A stretch of 64,000 bases of DNA from Hymenolepis diminuta (taxonomy: Eukaryota; Platyhelminthes; Cestoda; Cyclophyllidea; Hymenolepididae): the NCBI GenBank assembly GCA_900708905.1, contig CAADRB010000036.1:774426-838425 (forward strand), written 5' to 3'. A program made the position numbers and the translations under genes. Under the pieces are notes generated by a model. It was not told the DNA's origin, did not search any database, and saw only the letters and a list, made by a program, of their open reading frames with translations. Positions 26,631 through 37,320 of the stretch are shown here, in pieces. Every line of letters starts with the position of its first letter. Within the stretch, counting starts at the first letter, position 1.

Positions 26631-27669
26631 AATCGTACAATTTTACTTCTGTGAGCAACAATAATTTTTCAACCGTTATTTTAGATGCTGATTTGACCCA
26701 GTGTTGACAGTGGATAAAAGGATTTAACTCAAGTGGGATGGCCAAAAATCTACTTATTTATCATCGGAAATAGGAATAACCGTGTTCGATTTCAATGAAC
26801 GGTGTCCCCATTTGATGAAAGTTTGGCTATAAGAGATTTCTCAGATAGCAACTTGTTATAGAAAATTCGAAATTACTCTCTTAGGCTTTGGAGTTATTCG
26901 GATGTTAACAACAGTCAATCGAAATCTTTATCACTAACCATAATAAATGCTTTCCTTCTCTTGAAAAACCTTTTAGGCTAATTGGGATAAGCGTTATCAT
27001 TGCTTAACCTGGGTTGAAAGTCGATATCTTACAGCTCCTCTGATGAGAAATTCACATTCTACCACGCTTCTTGTTGGCCAGATTTAACCAGTATGGTCGG
27101 CCATTTGCACCACTGGATGTGCATGGATGGACATTGATTTCATGACCTTAAAAGGTTTTCGCTTACTTCCTTAATTAAAATAAGTCATTAATGTTCCCAA
27201 GGAACTAGGAAATTAATATTCCAACGAAAAAACAATGATATGGAATACTATTATAGTTCAGTCTGAGTGGACTATAATGAGTCATGCTGCGTTAAAATTA
27301 TGAAAGATCCTATTTTCCCGTTATTATTTCAGTTATTCGAATAATAAAACTGAATCTGAAGTGATCGACGAACTGGTTAATGAGATCTGGACTCCTCTAA
27401 TGTGAATTCATGAAAAAAGGCGGAAAATCCATAACTTTGAACGTTGAAACAATAAAAGAGTACACAATGGATCCTATCTACAACCTGAATCCAAAGATCT
27501 ATTTTTATAAAACCCTTTTGCTACTCTGACTTTTATTTCTACTTCTATTCAATGCTTTTCCTTGTATTTAGATGCTTTTACAGTTGAAAATTTTCAAGCA
27601 CTGACAGGAGTAATACAGAAAAGAAATACTTAGATTAAACAGTGATCCCTGCTATCTTAAGAACATGTA
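26631..27669. other. No gene seen; one imperfect hairpin
   Basis: AT-rich. It contains the family C copy at 27078-27145 and an 11-bp inverted repeat with one mismatch (27250-27260 against 27268-27278, 7-nt loop). Confidence 0.55.
27078..27145 (+). repeat. Dispersed repeat family C, copy 2
   Basis: CAGATTTAACCAGTATGGTC followed by a CCATTTGCACCACTGG block. It matches 19085-19150 and 39222-39290. Confidence 0.5.
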
Positions 27670-27930
27670 ATCTTCTTAAGATCGGGCAGCTTTTTCGGCC
27701 TTCGAAAGAATACACGATCTGAGATGGCAAGACTGACCATTATATGTAAACAACCGTTCCATAAGTGGACAAGAATTTGGTTTGTATTGTAGAGGAAGTA
27801 TTATGAAACCTGAATTTTGGATCAAATGTATAATCTGAAACCCGAATCCGAAAACCAAATGCAGTACTCTTTCTGATCTTCATACTTCTTCTTCATTAAA
27901 CTACTCGCTTTCAGTTGCTTCCCCACAATG
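27670..27930 (-). repeat. Dispersed repeat family A, inverted copy 2
   Basis: Bounded on the plus strand by TTTCAGTTGCTTCCCC near 27910, the complement of the family A start, and carrying the GGCAAGACTGACCAT block seen in the other minus copies. It lies head-to-head with the plus copy beginning about 170 bp to the right. Confidence 0.5.
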
Positions 27931-28099
27931 AATAATAATAGTAAAATTTCTCCATTACCGTGGATTATTTTAATAAAATCAAACAGTTAGAATAAATAAG
28001 TACCAAGTACATAAGTTCTTTCTTAAGTTTATACTATATCCATAAACTACTACTTTTGTGTTATTCCCCACAGCAACAAAAATTTCTCATAACTTTTAA

Positions 28100-28470
28100 T
28101 TGTAGAAAGTAACTGACATCAAGTAACAGAANNNNNNNNNNNNNNNNNNNNNNNNNNNNNNNNTTCCAAAAGACAGAGACCAAAGCCAAGGTATCAAAGA
28201 GTCTCACTTCATTTGATTTTTAGGCTCGGGTTGTACAAAATTTACTAAATGGACAGCTTACTTTCCAAAAGCGATGTTTCACAGTTTGTCCCCTGGATTG
28301 CAGCAAATGTCTGTCTACGATGTTCAGTGCTTTTGAGCAGCATTTTTTTAATCAAGAAGAGTCGGTCTTGCCGAATCAATTCACTTTTCCTTCCAATGGT
28401 TGAGCTGACAAAATGACCATACATGATATTCCGCAGTTTATCAGAAAACAACATAAGTTGATTTAAGTAC
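28100..28470 (+). repeat. Dispersed repeat family A, copy 3 (contains gap)
   Basis: The best preserved copy in its middle part: CCCCTGGATTGCAG, then TCTACGATGTTCAGTGC, AAGAGTCGGTCTTGCC and AATTCACTTTTCCTT. The first is shared with 36150-36505 and the last two with 53175-53520. It is split by the run of N at 28132-28163. The open frame at 28245-28454 on the other strand is inside the repeat. Confidence 0.6.
28132..28163. other. Assembly gap (32 N)
   Basis: Unresolved bases inside a family A copy that faces an inverted copy at 27670-27930. Misassembly or collapse of a folded repeat pair is plausible. Confidence 0.99.
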
Positions 28471-31400
28471 TTTTAAGATTTATAAATGTACTTAGACTTC
28501 TTGAGAGCAACAAACGGAGTGGTTAACTTCTCAAGTGTCTGACAGTGAGAAACGTAAATTTTGAAGTCTTCATCATCAAGATTTTACTCAAGGCAAAACA
28601 TTTGCTCCGGTTTTGATGTGGTGACGCTGTGAAATTATTGATATTTAGTTAACACAAGACCATAATTTAAGATATAAGAAGTAATATAGAGAAAATTTTG
28701 AATCAACCCAATTTTCAGTCGACCAACATCAAAAATGAGAGATATTCAAACTAACTTTTACGGATTTTTCCTTTAAAATCTTTAATTTTTAAATGTTTTG
28801 TGCATTTTTGGAAAGAAAAATAATTTTTCGCCTTTTGCCATGAATAAAAATTTGCATTAACATTTAGCATACAATTACTACCTTAAGTTTGTATAAAATT
28901 TAACACTGTAGCGTATTAATTATTTATTGTCTGTTTTATAACATGTGTCGAAGAAAAGTGAATGAAAGGCTGTGAAGCACCAAGGAAGAACAGAGTTATT
29001 CGGTAGATTTCATTGCGGGTAGAAGGCCGCCATTCTTTACTAGATGGGTAAGAACGTAAACTTTTGTCCTAGAAAACCAACATCTACAATTTTCATCTAT
29101 TTGTCTTGAAACCTAGGGACTCAAAATCTCTAGGAATGAAGTTTTAACGACAAAGTGGCCCTACTTGCAACTGAAGCAATATAGAAATTTTGACTTCAGC
29201 ACAGAAATACTCAAAATTTACCTTTCCTATCATTTCAGTAAATATTAAATTAAATTAAAAACACTCTATAAAGGTTGTATCTAATACGACCTATTGTTCA
29301 GATGAGCTGAATTATACAACTTTCAATGAAAACTGAGCAAACCATTTTTGAATAATTAGCATCTCATTCACAAGTGAATAAGTTTTTAATCTAATAAAAG
29401 AGATGTTTTAGATATATTCTGAAAGGCCATAGAAAATAAGAAATATTCCAGACGTAATTTTCATATTAAATTAAATTATTACAATGGGAGAGATTGACCA
29501 ATTGCGCACAGTTTTAAGTGAATATTTTGGATGACTCGAACATTTTCAACTTTAATAATAAAATATTTGAACATTATTCGGATGTGCACTGAAATCATCT
29601 AAATAATGAAACACTTTTGGCAGCGAGATCGTTTTTTGTTTCCATTTTAAATTAATATTGCAATCGGATATTATTTCAGCATTTCAATCTGGTTGCAGGT
29701 TGTCAGATATGAGGAAGGAGGATACCAAGAAACACCAGCTTAGTTTATGTGAATTTATTGGTTCCTATTTCATTAACCTGTCTGCAGTTGATTAACCTTT
29801 CAATTTATTTATTACTTCCTTTTCACGACCTTTAAAGTTTCTTAATGATTGCACCCGTCGTTAACGTAAAGTGCACAAAAGTAGGACGTCAATAAAACAT
29901 TAATAGTTACTACAATTCAATTTGTCAGTCATTATTAGTTACCAAAGCGTATTTAAGAAAGTTCAAGTGGATTAATTTCAGGATCTTAATAAGTATTTTT
30001 TAGGACACATAATCCTCCCATTTCAAAAAGTGTCCATTGCCTTTGTCAGAATTTATTATATGGCGAGATTTAGTAATTCTGACCAAATTGATCCTTTTGA
30101 AAACTAACTCAGGAAAATGCGGAGTCAGACAATTTGATTCTAATTTTTCGATTTCTTTACTGAGCTACACAACAGCCCTGTCATCTATATCACCATCTAG
30201 GCTCCCATGCCCTTTTATTGACTGGCACTGATCAATCTAGTTAAAACCAAAGTGGATCTTGTCATAAGGATACCTTTTAAATAAAATTGAAATCTGCGTT
30301 GCATATAAGGCTTTATGTTTTCAATATCGGCGAAATATTGGAAAAGTCTGACAATCATCTATCTTCATTGGTAAGTATTTGTTGAAAGTCAATTAGCTAA
30401 CCCCAGTTTTGTAAGATTAGAAATAAGGTTTTACTCTAACATTTCTAGGTAACGAACGCAGAAATGTTATGGCCATTCAAATCTAGCACATTTCAATAGA
30501 GAGGCATAATTTTTGTGTCCTCGGGATGATAGTCAACTGAAAACAATACCTATTTAGGGGTGTATGAGCCTTTTTCACATAAATTACTGCTAACCATCAC
30601 TTTCTCCACAGATTCATGTCGTCGTCCTGTCTGGACAATATGTGTAGACCAAGTTATACCCGCACCCGTCTCCGAATCAAAGTATGTATATGGCGACCAC
30701 GAGTAAAGCTTATTCGGTATTCTAGCAGATATATTAAGGAGCTGTGGAACACGTAGCCTAAATAGGTCTTTATTAATTAAAATAGTAAGGAGAAGGTAAG
30801 TTAGCATGAAAGGGGATAAAGTCAATGAGGTACATAGGAGATGGAAATAAGGGTCAAATAACCATAAAGAATATAAAAGGCGAGAGGACTTGGCCACCAT
30901 GTCTTATGGCCACAATCCTCTGACTCGTTGCTATTACGAAAACTCACTACAGTTCATTTCGAACTGTGTCCAGCATAACGCAATTCATAATCGTTCAAAC
31001 AAAAAATATAAGAGAAAAGTGGTGTTTTTTCTATAGCAGGAAGAAAACAAACTGAATATTAATTCCGTCAAGGGAAAACACTTGATAATTATTCGTAATT
31101 ATATTTTCACCTTGATACTCTAAAAGTATCCTCTTCAGATCTATTTAATTTGTGACATGTCAAGGTTTTCTTTCGAATTGCTGACCGAGACGGATGTTTT
31201 TACAAATATTATTTGTTCAAAATAAATATCAATCCGACTTGTATATCGCACCTCCTGGACTTTGGCATGTTTAGAGGGAACATTTAGGGGAAATGGAATG
31301 AATGTGTAGGGAGCTATTTTTAGAGTTGACATGTCAAGTTGTAATTAACCTCAGTTTACTGGAAAATTACAGTTATTTTATTCTTATTTAGGACTAAATT

Positions 31401-31854
31401 TGTTGTACAATTAATACTGATTATTCTATTGTTTATGCTAAATGGCTTACATTCAGAAAAACAAATAAAGATGAACAATAGTAAATCGCATTGTGTGAAA
31501 AATCCGCCGAAAACAAAGTCCAAGGTTGTGTGTTTCAAATGCTACAAAAATGCTGTATCCTAGCAAACACCATTAGGGTTTAATAGTTAATGAAAAACGG
31601 TCCAACAAAATTAAATCCCCCAAAAGATAGTGAGGAGGACGTTATTAATGACAATTATGTTAGCAGTACAAACAATACTGCTGATAATAAATATTCTTAA
31701 ACATTTAAGAGCTACAACTTGGTAAACTAAATTCTGGATTTCACACACTTTCATTCCCAAGCTATTTATCCATAAATCCATTAGCACCATTGCATTCAAG
31801 ACGAAAATAGTGCGATTATTTTATTCTAAATGTGCTATTCAATTACCATCTCAA
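28471..31854. other. No gene seen
   Basis: AT-rich. The open frame at 30550-30900 (minus, 116 codons) has no domain, and its start region (about 30790-30850) resembles the insert in family F copy 1, so it is treated as repeat-derived. A 12-nt palindrome, TTGACATGTCAA, lies near 31326-31337, with a related GACATGTCAAGG near 31154. Confidence 0.55.
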
Positions 31855-32440
31855 GTGCACCGGTGGTGTGGTGGTTAACGTGCACGTCTTGCGAAGTGAG
31901 AGGCATTGGGTTGGACGTTGTCAGTAGCCTAAGAGGAAGTGGAGTTTATAGGAGAAAAGATGCAAAATGTAATGAGATACATGTCTAACTATCGATAGCG
32001 GGAGAGAGAATGAAGCACGAGTGTTCAATGAAGATTTGAAAAGCTCATGCCACTGGCCATTTATTTGGGCCAATCGATAGAATCTGTAGCTCCTTGAATG
32101 CTGGTTAGCTGATTTTCCGTGAAGGGAGATGGTACTCTTAAAAGGTGTATAATAGGATTGGATAGTTAACTAATACAGCAAATTTGATTGGCTTGTGGGA
32201 TCATAAGCGTAGACAGCCTTTCGCATCAAGGCCCTCATGACAGCCCTCATATCGTCACTTATAACGTTCATCAAGGCACACCAGTGAGCCAAATGGTCAG
32301 CCACACTAATTAAGTCTGGTTAAAATGGGAAGGGAGGGGGTGCAAAATTAGACTTTTCTCACCGCGGAATCTCCGCTGCTTTTGTGCCCAAGATGAATGA
32401 TGAAAAACGCACTTCAGAGCTTCTAGATACTCTCAAGGCC
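31855..32440 (+). repeat. tRNA-headed SINE-like composite element
   Basis: The head at 31861-31921 reads like a tRNA-derived SINE: GGTGTGGTGGTTAACGTG in the A-box region, a CTTGCGAAG anticodon-arm-like string, and GGGTTGGACGTT where the B box should be. A purine-rich body follows, and the element region ends with an inverted family C core at 32270-32330. A TGCCCAAGATGARTGMTGAAAAACGC block at 32383-32410 recurs near 17700-17725. It carries enough decay to be non-functional. Boundaries are approximate and it may be two elements side by side. Confidence 0.45.
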
Positions 32441-33295
32441 ATTTAACATCAGTGATAAATTCTTTTTAAATGGCTTTTACTGCCTTTTATTTAATGAAAT
32501 CACACAATGATTGATTCTATTTCTGTTACAATGTAATTCCGCAGAAATATTGATTAGTAATCCAGTGCACCTCGGAAATAGATGTGTTAACAATTATCGT
32601 GATACCACATTCTGCGGGATGTGATTAGTCCGAAACCAAGCCTGCACCTTGGGTTATTGGAGTCCTAAGCCAATTTTACTAAATCTTCCATAACTATACA
32701 AATGTACCTTTTGCCATAATCTTTGATATATCAGTTTTTGGTATGACGTATTTAACTAAGTATATAAAATATTTACATATATTTTTTTCATAATTATAAA
32801 TGCATTTCAAGTTTAGAATGATGTGCTTGCAAAATATTTTTCTGTGAAAGGCAAATACCAGTCGGAAGTATATCTCGTTGCCTTGGAATTCGAAATGTTT
32901 AAATCACTTGTGGAAAATAATTACTTTGACGAGGGGTTATTTTGAATGATGAAAGACATAGAAGTAGTCATCAATTCCAACTAATTGGGCTATTATTTTT
33001 AGTCCTAGGATGATTTAATGGAACGCATTATATGGATCGACTGGACTGCCCACTTTTTTATTTTAGAGATTTGGATTCAGTATAACAAATAAAATTAAAA
33101 AATAAGAAAAAATATTATACTTTAAAAATTTCCTGAGTTATCTGTTTTCAATCCTCTCTAAAATGTTATATCATTGTCTCCTTACCGAATGATTACTGCA
33201 AAAATATGGAAATTAATAAACACTTCAATGATACTCATTAACCAATAGTATTTTTATACTTTGAAAAATAATCAAAGAAGAAGAAAAGTTTGCGA

Positions 33296-33385
33296 CCTGT
33301 TGGCGACGTCCGAGCTCTCAAAATCGAACCACACGATAACCCCTTCCTCCTTTCGAGACACGTCCGCTTGAGTATGATTAACTTC
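33296..33385 (-). repeat. tRNA-like SINE fragment
   Basis: Read on the minus strand: an A-box-like GTTAATCATACTCAAGCGGA, a CTCGAAAGGAG arm, and GTGGTTCGATTTTGAG, near-perfect for the B box (GGTTCGA). Overall order and spacing resemble the head at 31861-31921. It does not fold into a full cloverleaf. Confidence 0.4.
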
Positions 33386-34340
33386 TTCTTGCTGCTAAAT
33401 TTATCTAGTTTATCTGCCTAAATAGTTGTGCAGGTGTAGCCACTAGGGTTGACAGTTAACAACATCAATCAACAGTTTGAAAGGTGGAATTTTTAGAATT
33501 GTTTAGACCAAATTTTTACTGAACTAACTACAATGTAGATCGGGGAGAGAGAGATAGAGGAAGACAAATTTGTATAAAAGGAGTTATTAAGTCGTTTAAA
33601 AGAAAAGGGTATTAGAGTAAACAGAAGGAATGATTTCGGAGATCGGGCTAAATAATCCTCATTTAAAGTCTACTTAACTAGCTAATTCCACTAATTAAAA
33701 TTAACTACTTGAGAACACAAGATGTTACGACGGTAACTTGGTAGAATTAAATTTCACTGTGAGGACGAGATGGATTGGGTCTCAAAGATTAGTAATGACT
33801 TAGGTAAAAATTTTGGAAACGCACTGTAATTCGTCCTTCAGTTGTAACAAACGATTTAGTCAAAGTGTATTCTCTCTAGGATTTTCCTAGTAGTTGATCC
33901 GAAGTTTCCTATATGTTTCAATGTTGATGAAATCAAACCTAAGTGAGTAAAGTTTTAAATTTTATAACCTTTAACTTCCAAACCTCTCAAATTGTGTGGC
34001 CCATGTATCCACTACTTAAATTAAGGCTCCTGCGTTTTCAATCTAAATAATTAGACCAATGAAAATAGGATGTTGAGAATACAGTCTCGCGATAGTGTCG
34101 CCAAATTCGGCTAAATTTTGAAATAAATTGGTTTGGACACCACTTCCACCAACCAAAGTAGAAAAGTGGCAACAAATGCAGAGCTAATGCTGGAGCTTCA
34201 TTAATCCCGACGTCATACGATTCACTTGTTTACACTCACAGTAAATAAATGAAGGTATAGACGAAATGGACTTACTAGCGCTAAAAAAAATCAGACGCTA
34301 TTGAATTAGTAGGTGATCTATATGATTAAATGAACTCTCT

Positions 34341-34382
34341 AATTAAAAATAATAATAAAATAATAATAATAATAAATAATAG
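34341..34382. repeat. AAT microsatellite
   Basis: About 40 bp of AAT units with a few interruptions (AATAATAAAATAATAATAAT). Confidence 0.9.
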
Positions 34383-36149
34383 CATGTTCTGTTGAAAGAA
34401 ATTTTGTCATCATGACTTTGAGACGGCATTAAAAGCAATAATAATTTCCCCTTTTCCAATATTTATTTGATTGATTAAAACATATTTTTCCTCTTCTTTT
34501 CCTTCTATTAAAAGACACTTTCCAATTGTGCCCACTCGCTTAAGTCTGTCCCGATTTAGTCACATTGCTATTGGACTACACACATGTTCTCTTACGTGCC
34601 TTCTGTTCTGGTTTGAGTTATTAGGCAAAAGAATACAGCTTACTTCATATTTGACATGAACATGGGAGTCCGTAAAGATAGACACTATGGCAGTGACTTT
34701 GCTTTCTATGTTAAGCATAAAACAATTTAGATATTAAGCCGTAATATAAAAGAAAATACAAAATAAGAGGTTTTACATCAAATTCTCATTGCACTTAAGC
34801 CTTTTCATGCAGTTTCTTGAACAGCTCGGAATTCCGTTATAGAAAATGGGGCCTTGAGATTTGCGAGACGATATCTGCATCAATCGGAGCATGTAATTCT
34901 GCAATGATAAAAAAAGGTTCCCTTATCCTCAAATTAGTTATATTTTTCTCCGATTAAAATTTTCTTCCTTTGTACCCAAATTATCTGGGATGGCAACGAA
35001 CTCGGGCACACCTAGTTAATCCAGTTGATCGATTCATATGCACCATTCGGTACATCACTGTTGCCAAAGCTCAATTCTTACACCCTAATCCCTTTGTTCC
35101 AATATTGTCTATTTTACTTAAAAGTGGAATTGACCTCCTATGTAAACAGCCACATAACCACGAACCATATCAGTTACCAGCAACTTTGGTTTACAGACGC
35201 ACTCTCTCACCTCCGTGGTTCCCAGTTCTTTCTTAATAAATTCTGCTCACCACTGCTCACCATTGTCTTCTCTCTCCTGTTGTTGCTGTGATGATCAGTA
35301 GAAGATAGAAAGGATAACAAAAGCAAGAACCACATAACGTAGCTACTAGTTAAACCTTTTAAAAATCCTTCACCAAATTTGGTCAGCAGTCAGAGTATGT
35401 CGAGTGGGTAAATGTGGTGAAAATGGAAGCGATAGGAAAATTGCACCGACTAAAATTTAGTTTGTAAGTGAAAAACAATACATAAATAAGAGATTGACTA
35501 AAATAGCGACAATTAGCTGAGAAGAATAGTGGTCAAAATCTTCATCCAAAAAAATCTGTGTCTAATGGAATAAAGAGTAACTAATATTTAGAAGCGAAGT
35601 ACAGTCGTGGCAGTTTCATCAAGCAAATGCAATTCAGGACCACCAGGTAAACGGAACGATCAACAATTTGGCTAAAATTTGTAGAGACTGAAAGCGGTCC
35701 AAATTAATGATGGTTTGAATGCGAAAAGTAACTATTATGAACAAAAAATGCATGGCAGAACACAATTATGCTTAGTTCGGATTAGACATGAGTTATATTA
35801 CAACGAGTGAGACAGATATTTATGATTCCTAATTACTCTGCTTTAATTCACCTACCGGTGGCGTGATAGTTTATATGCACATCTGCGAAATCGAAGTAGG
35901 TAAATGCACCTATGGTGATGTAGATGGTGCCGCACTGGTTAATAAGATGGAGGGAAGAATGCGATTTTCTAATAAGAGTAACTCCAAAGAGTTTCCCTTT
36001 AATAGAACATTCTTTGTGCGCTTGGGTAAGTTTTACTAATCGTAATGGTAACGAGAATTAAGAAGTTAATTAAGTTTCACTATTAGTTTTCCTTTTAAGA
36101 CTAATTGTGTATTATTTAGACTTAAGTATTCCCACATTTTTATTACCTA

Positions 36150-36505
36150 CACTGATACAAAAAATTGCAATTTTTAATTGTGGGAAGCAACTGAAATCAG
36201 TTATTAGAAGGTTAAAAAATGATAAAGGGGAGAGGATCAAAATGACGTTGAGGGAAACTCCATTTGATTAGATTAGGGTCATACAATATTTACCAAATGA
36301 GCTGATCATGTTTCAGAATCCAAATTTCATGAATCGGCCCCTGGATTGCAGGAAATGCTTATTTACGATGTTCATAGCGATTTTATAATTAAGAATAGTC
36401 GGTATTGTCACTTCAAATCATGTTTCACTTCAACGGCTGTGAAGGCAAAACGATTTTATGTAAAATTCAGTAGCTTTCAGTCTTAGCGAAAGAGAAATTG
36501 GATAG
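36150..36505 (+). repeat. Dispersed repeat family A, copy 4
   Basis: Begins with GGGAAGCAACTGAAATCAG and carries GAGAGGATCAAAATGA, CCCCTGGATTGCAGG and TTTACGATGTTCA in the family order. It is diverged from copy 3 by numerous substitutions and small indels. Confidence 0.6.
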
Positions 36506-37059
36506 CTAAAAAGTTTCAGCTAGCAGACCTCCTTAAGTTGTGCTCATTCAAGATGGAATCCTAAATATTTTTTCAAATGACTGTAATTGTTATAAGAGTA
36601 TAATTCGGGTTACTTAGATAAACCTATATAAATAGTCTTCCTTTTAAAGTTATGGAAACTGATTATGCACTGTTGGGCTAAAAGCTCTAATCGAGCTACA
36701 AATCTCGAAACAGCTACCCACGTTGGCTAATTACCTGTCTAAAAAGGAAAACTAAATGATATTATTTCGATCAGACAGATATCAAGTAATCAGAATTTCT
36801 GCGATTTTTCAGGAACTGTGGCGTATTATTGTTCAAGCAGATAAAAATGTATTTCCAATCGTAATTTATGCGAGCTGCACACATTTGACTCTTACTAAGG
36901 TATCTGAGTTTGAGAAGATTTAGCTTGCTGCTCCTATGATACATTGGCCAACTATACATCACTAGACTACAGTTAACTCAGATTGGAGATATAAGGTTTA
37001 GACAGAAAGTAGTTAGCCCAAGACGTTTTGTTAATTTAACAAAGGCATTATATAAAAAT
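36506..37059. other. No gene seen
   Basis: AT-rich spacer between a family A and a family E copy. The open frame at 36771-36962 (minus) is unrecognised and not called. Confidence 0.5.
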
Positions 37060-37320
37060 CAAGCTGTCTTCATGTTATTGATGTTGAGAGAACAAAACAC
37101 CGCCGGACTGATGACGGTTTCGTCCCAGATAACTGTCAAGGTGTCAGAAGCCATGTACTTACACATCGGCAATGTTAATGGGCGAAATTTCCTTGAATTG
37201 ACTGTTCTACCTTTACTGTACGATTTGTGGAAATAGGCATTTATGCCACGCGTATTAGAAAAATTCCAACTGCACAAAATTGGCACAAGACAGATAGAAA
37301 CCCAAGTCACATCTACTCCT
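37060..37320 (-). repeat. Family E copy 1: decayed coding-type element
   Basis: On the minus strand this is open for 83 codons and includes SDTLTVIWDETVISPAVF followed by INNM. The plus-strand copy at 40500-40830 encodes DSWTAIQDKTVIDPAMF followed by INDM at the matching place. The copy at 47400-47640 encodes TDNLTVIWD and then a stop. Many of the nucleotide differences fall at third positions, as expected if a protein was once under selection. The match extends upstream through a CGCCCATYAMCAT block. I do not recognise the protein. A retrotransposon gag or similar mobile-element protein is possible. Confidence 0.5.

Larger units (their letters stand above)
32441..36149. other. No gene seen
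   Basis: AT-rich. It contains a minus-strand tRNA-like piece (33296-33385), an AAT microsatellite (34341-34382) and a GC-richer patch at 34980-35290. In that patch two overlapping frames of 88 codons are open, but neither shows a domain. A second tRNA-SINE-like head, ACCGGTGGCGTGATAGTTTA, lies at about 35854-35875. Confidence 0.5.

Noticed and set aside
30550..30900. Minus-strand frame of 116 codons
   Set aside because: No domain. It overlaps sequence repeated in the family F insert, and its composition is like other chance frames.
37100..37125. GGACGAAAC and CTGATGA strings close together
   Set aside because: They lie on opposite strands and in the wrong order for a hammerhead. The sequence is explained by the family E reading frame.
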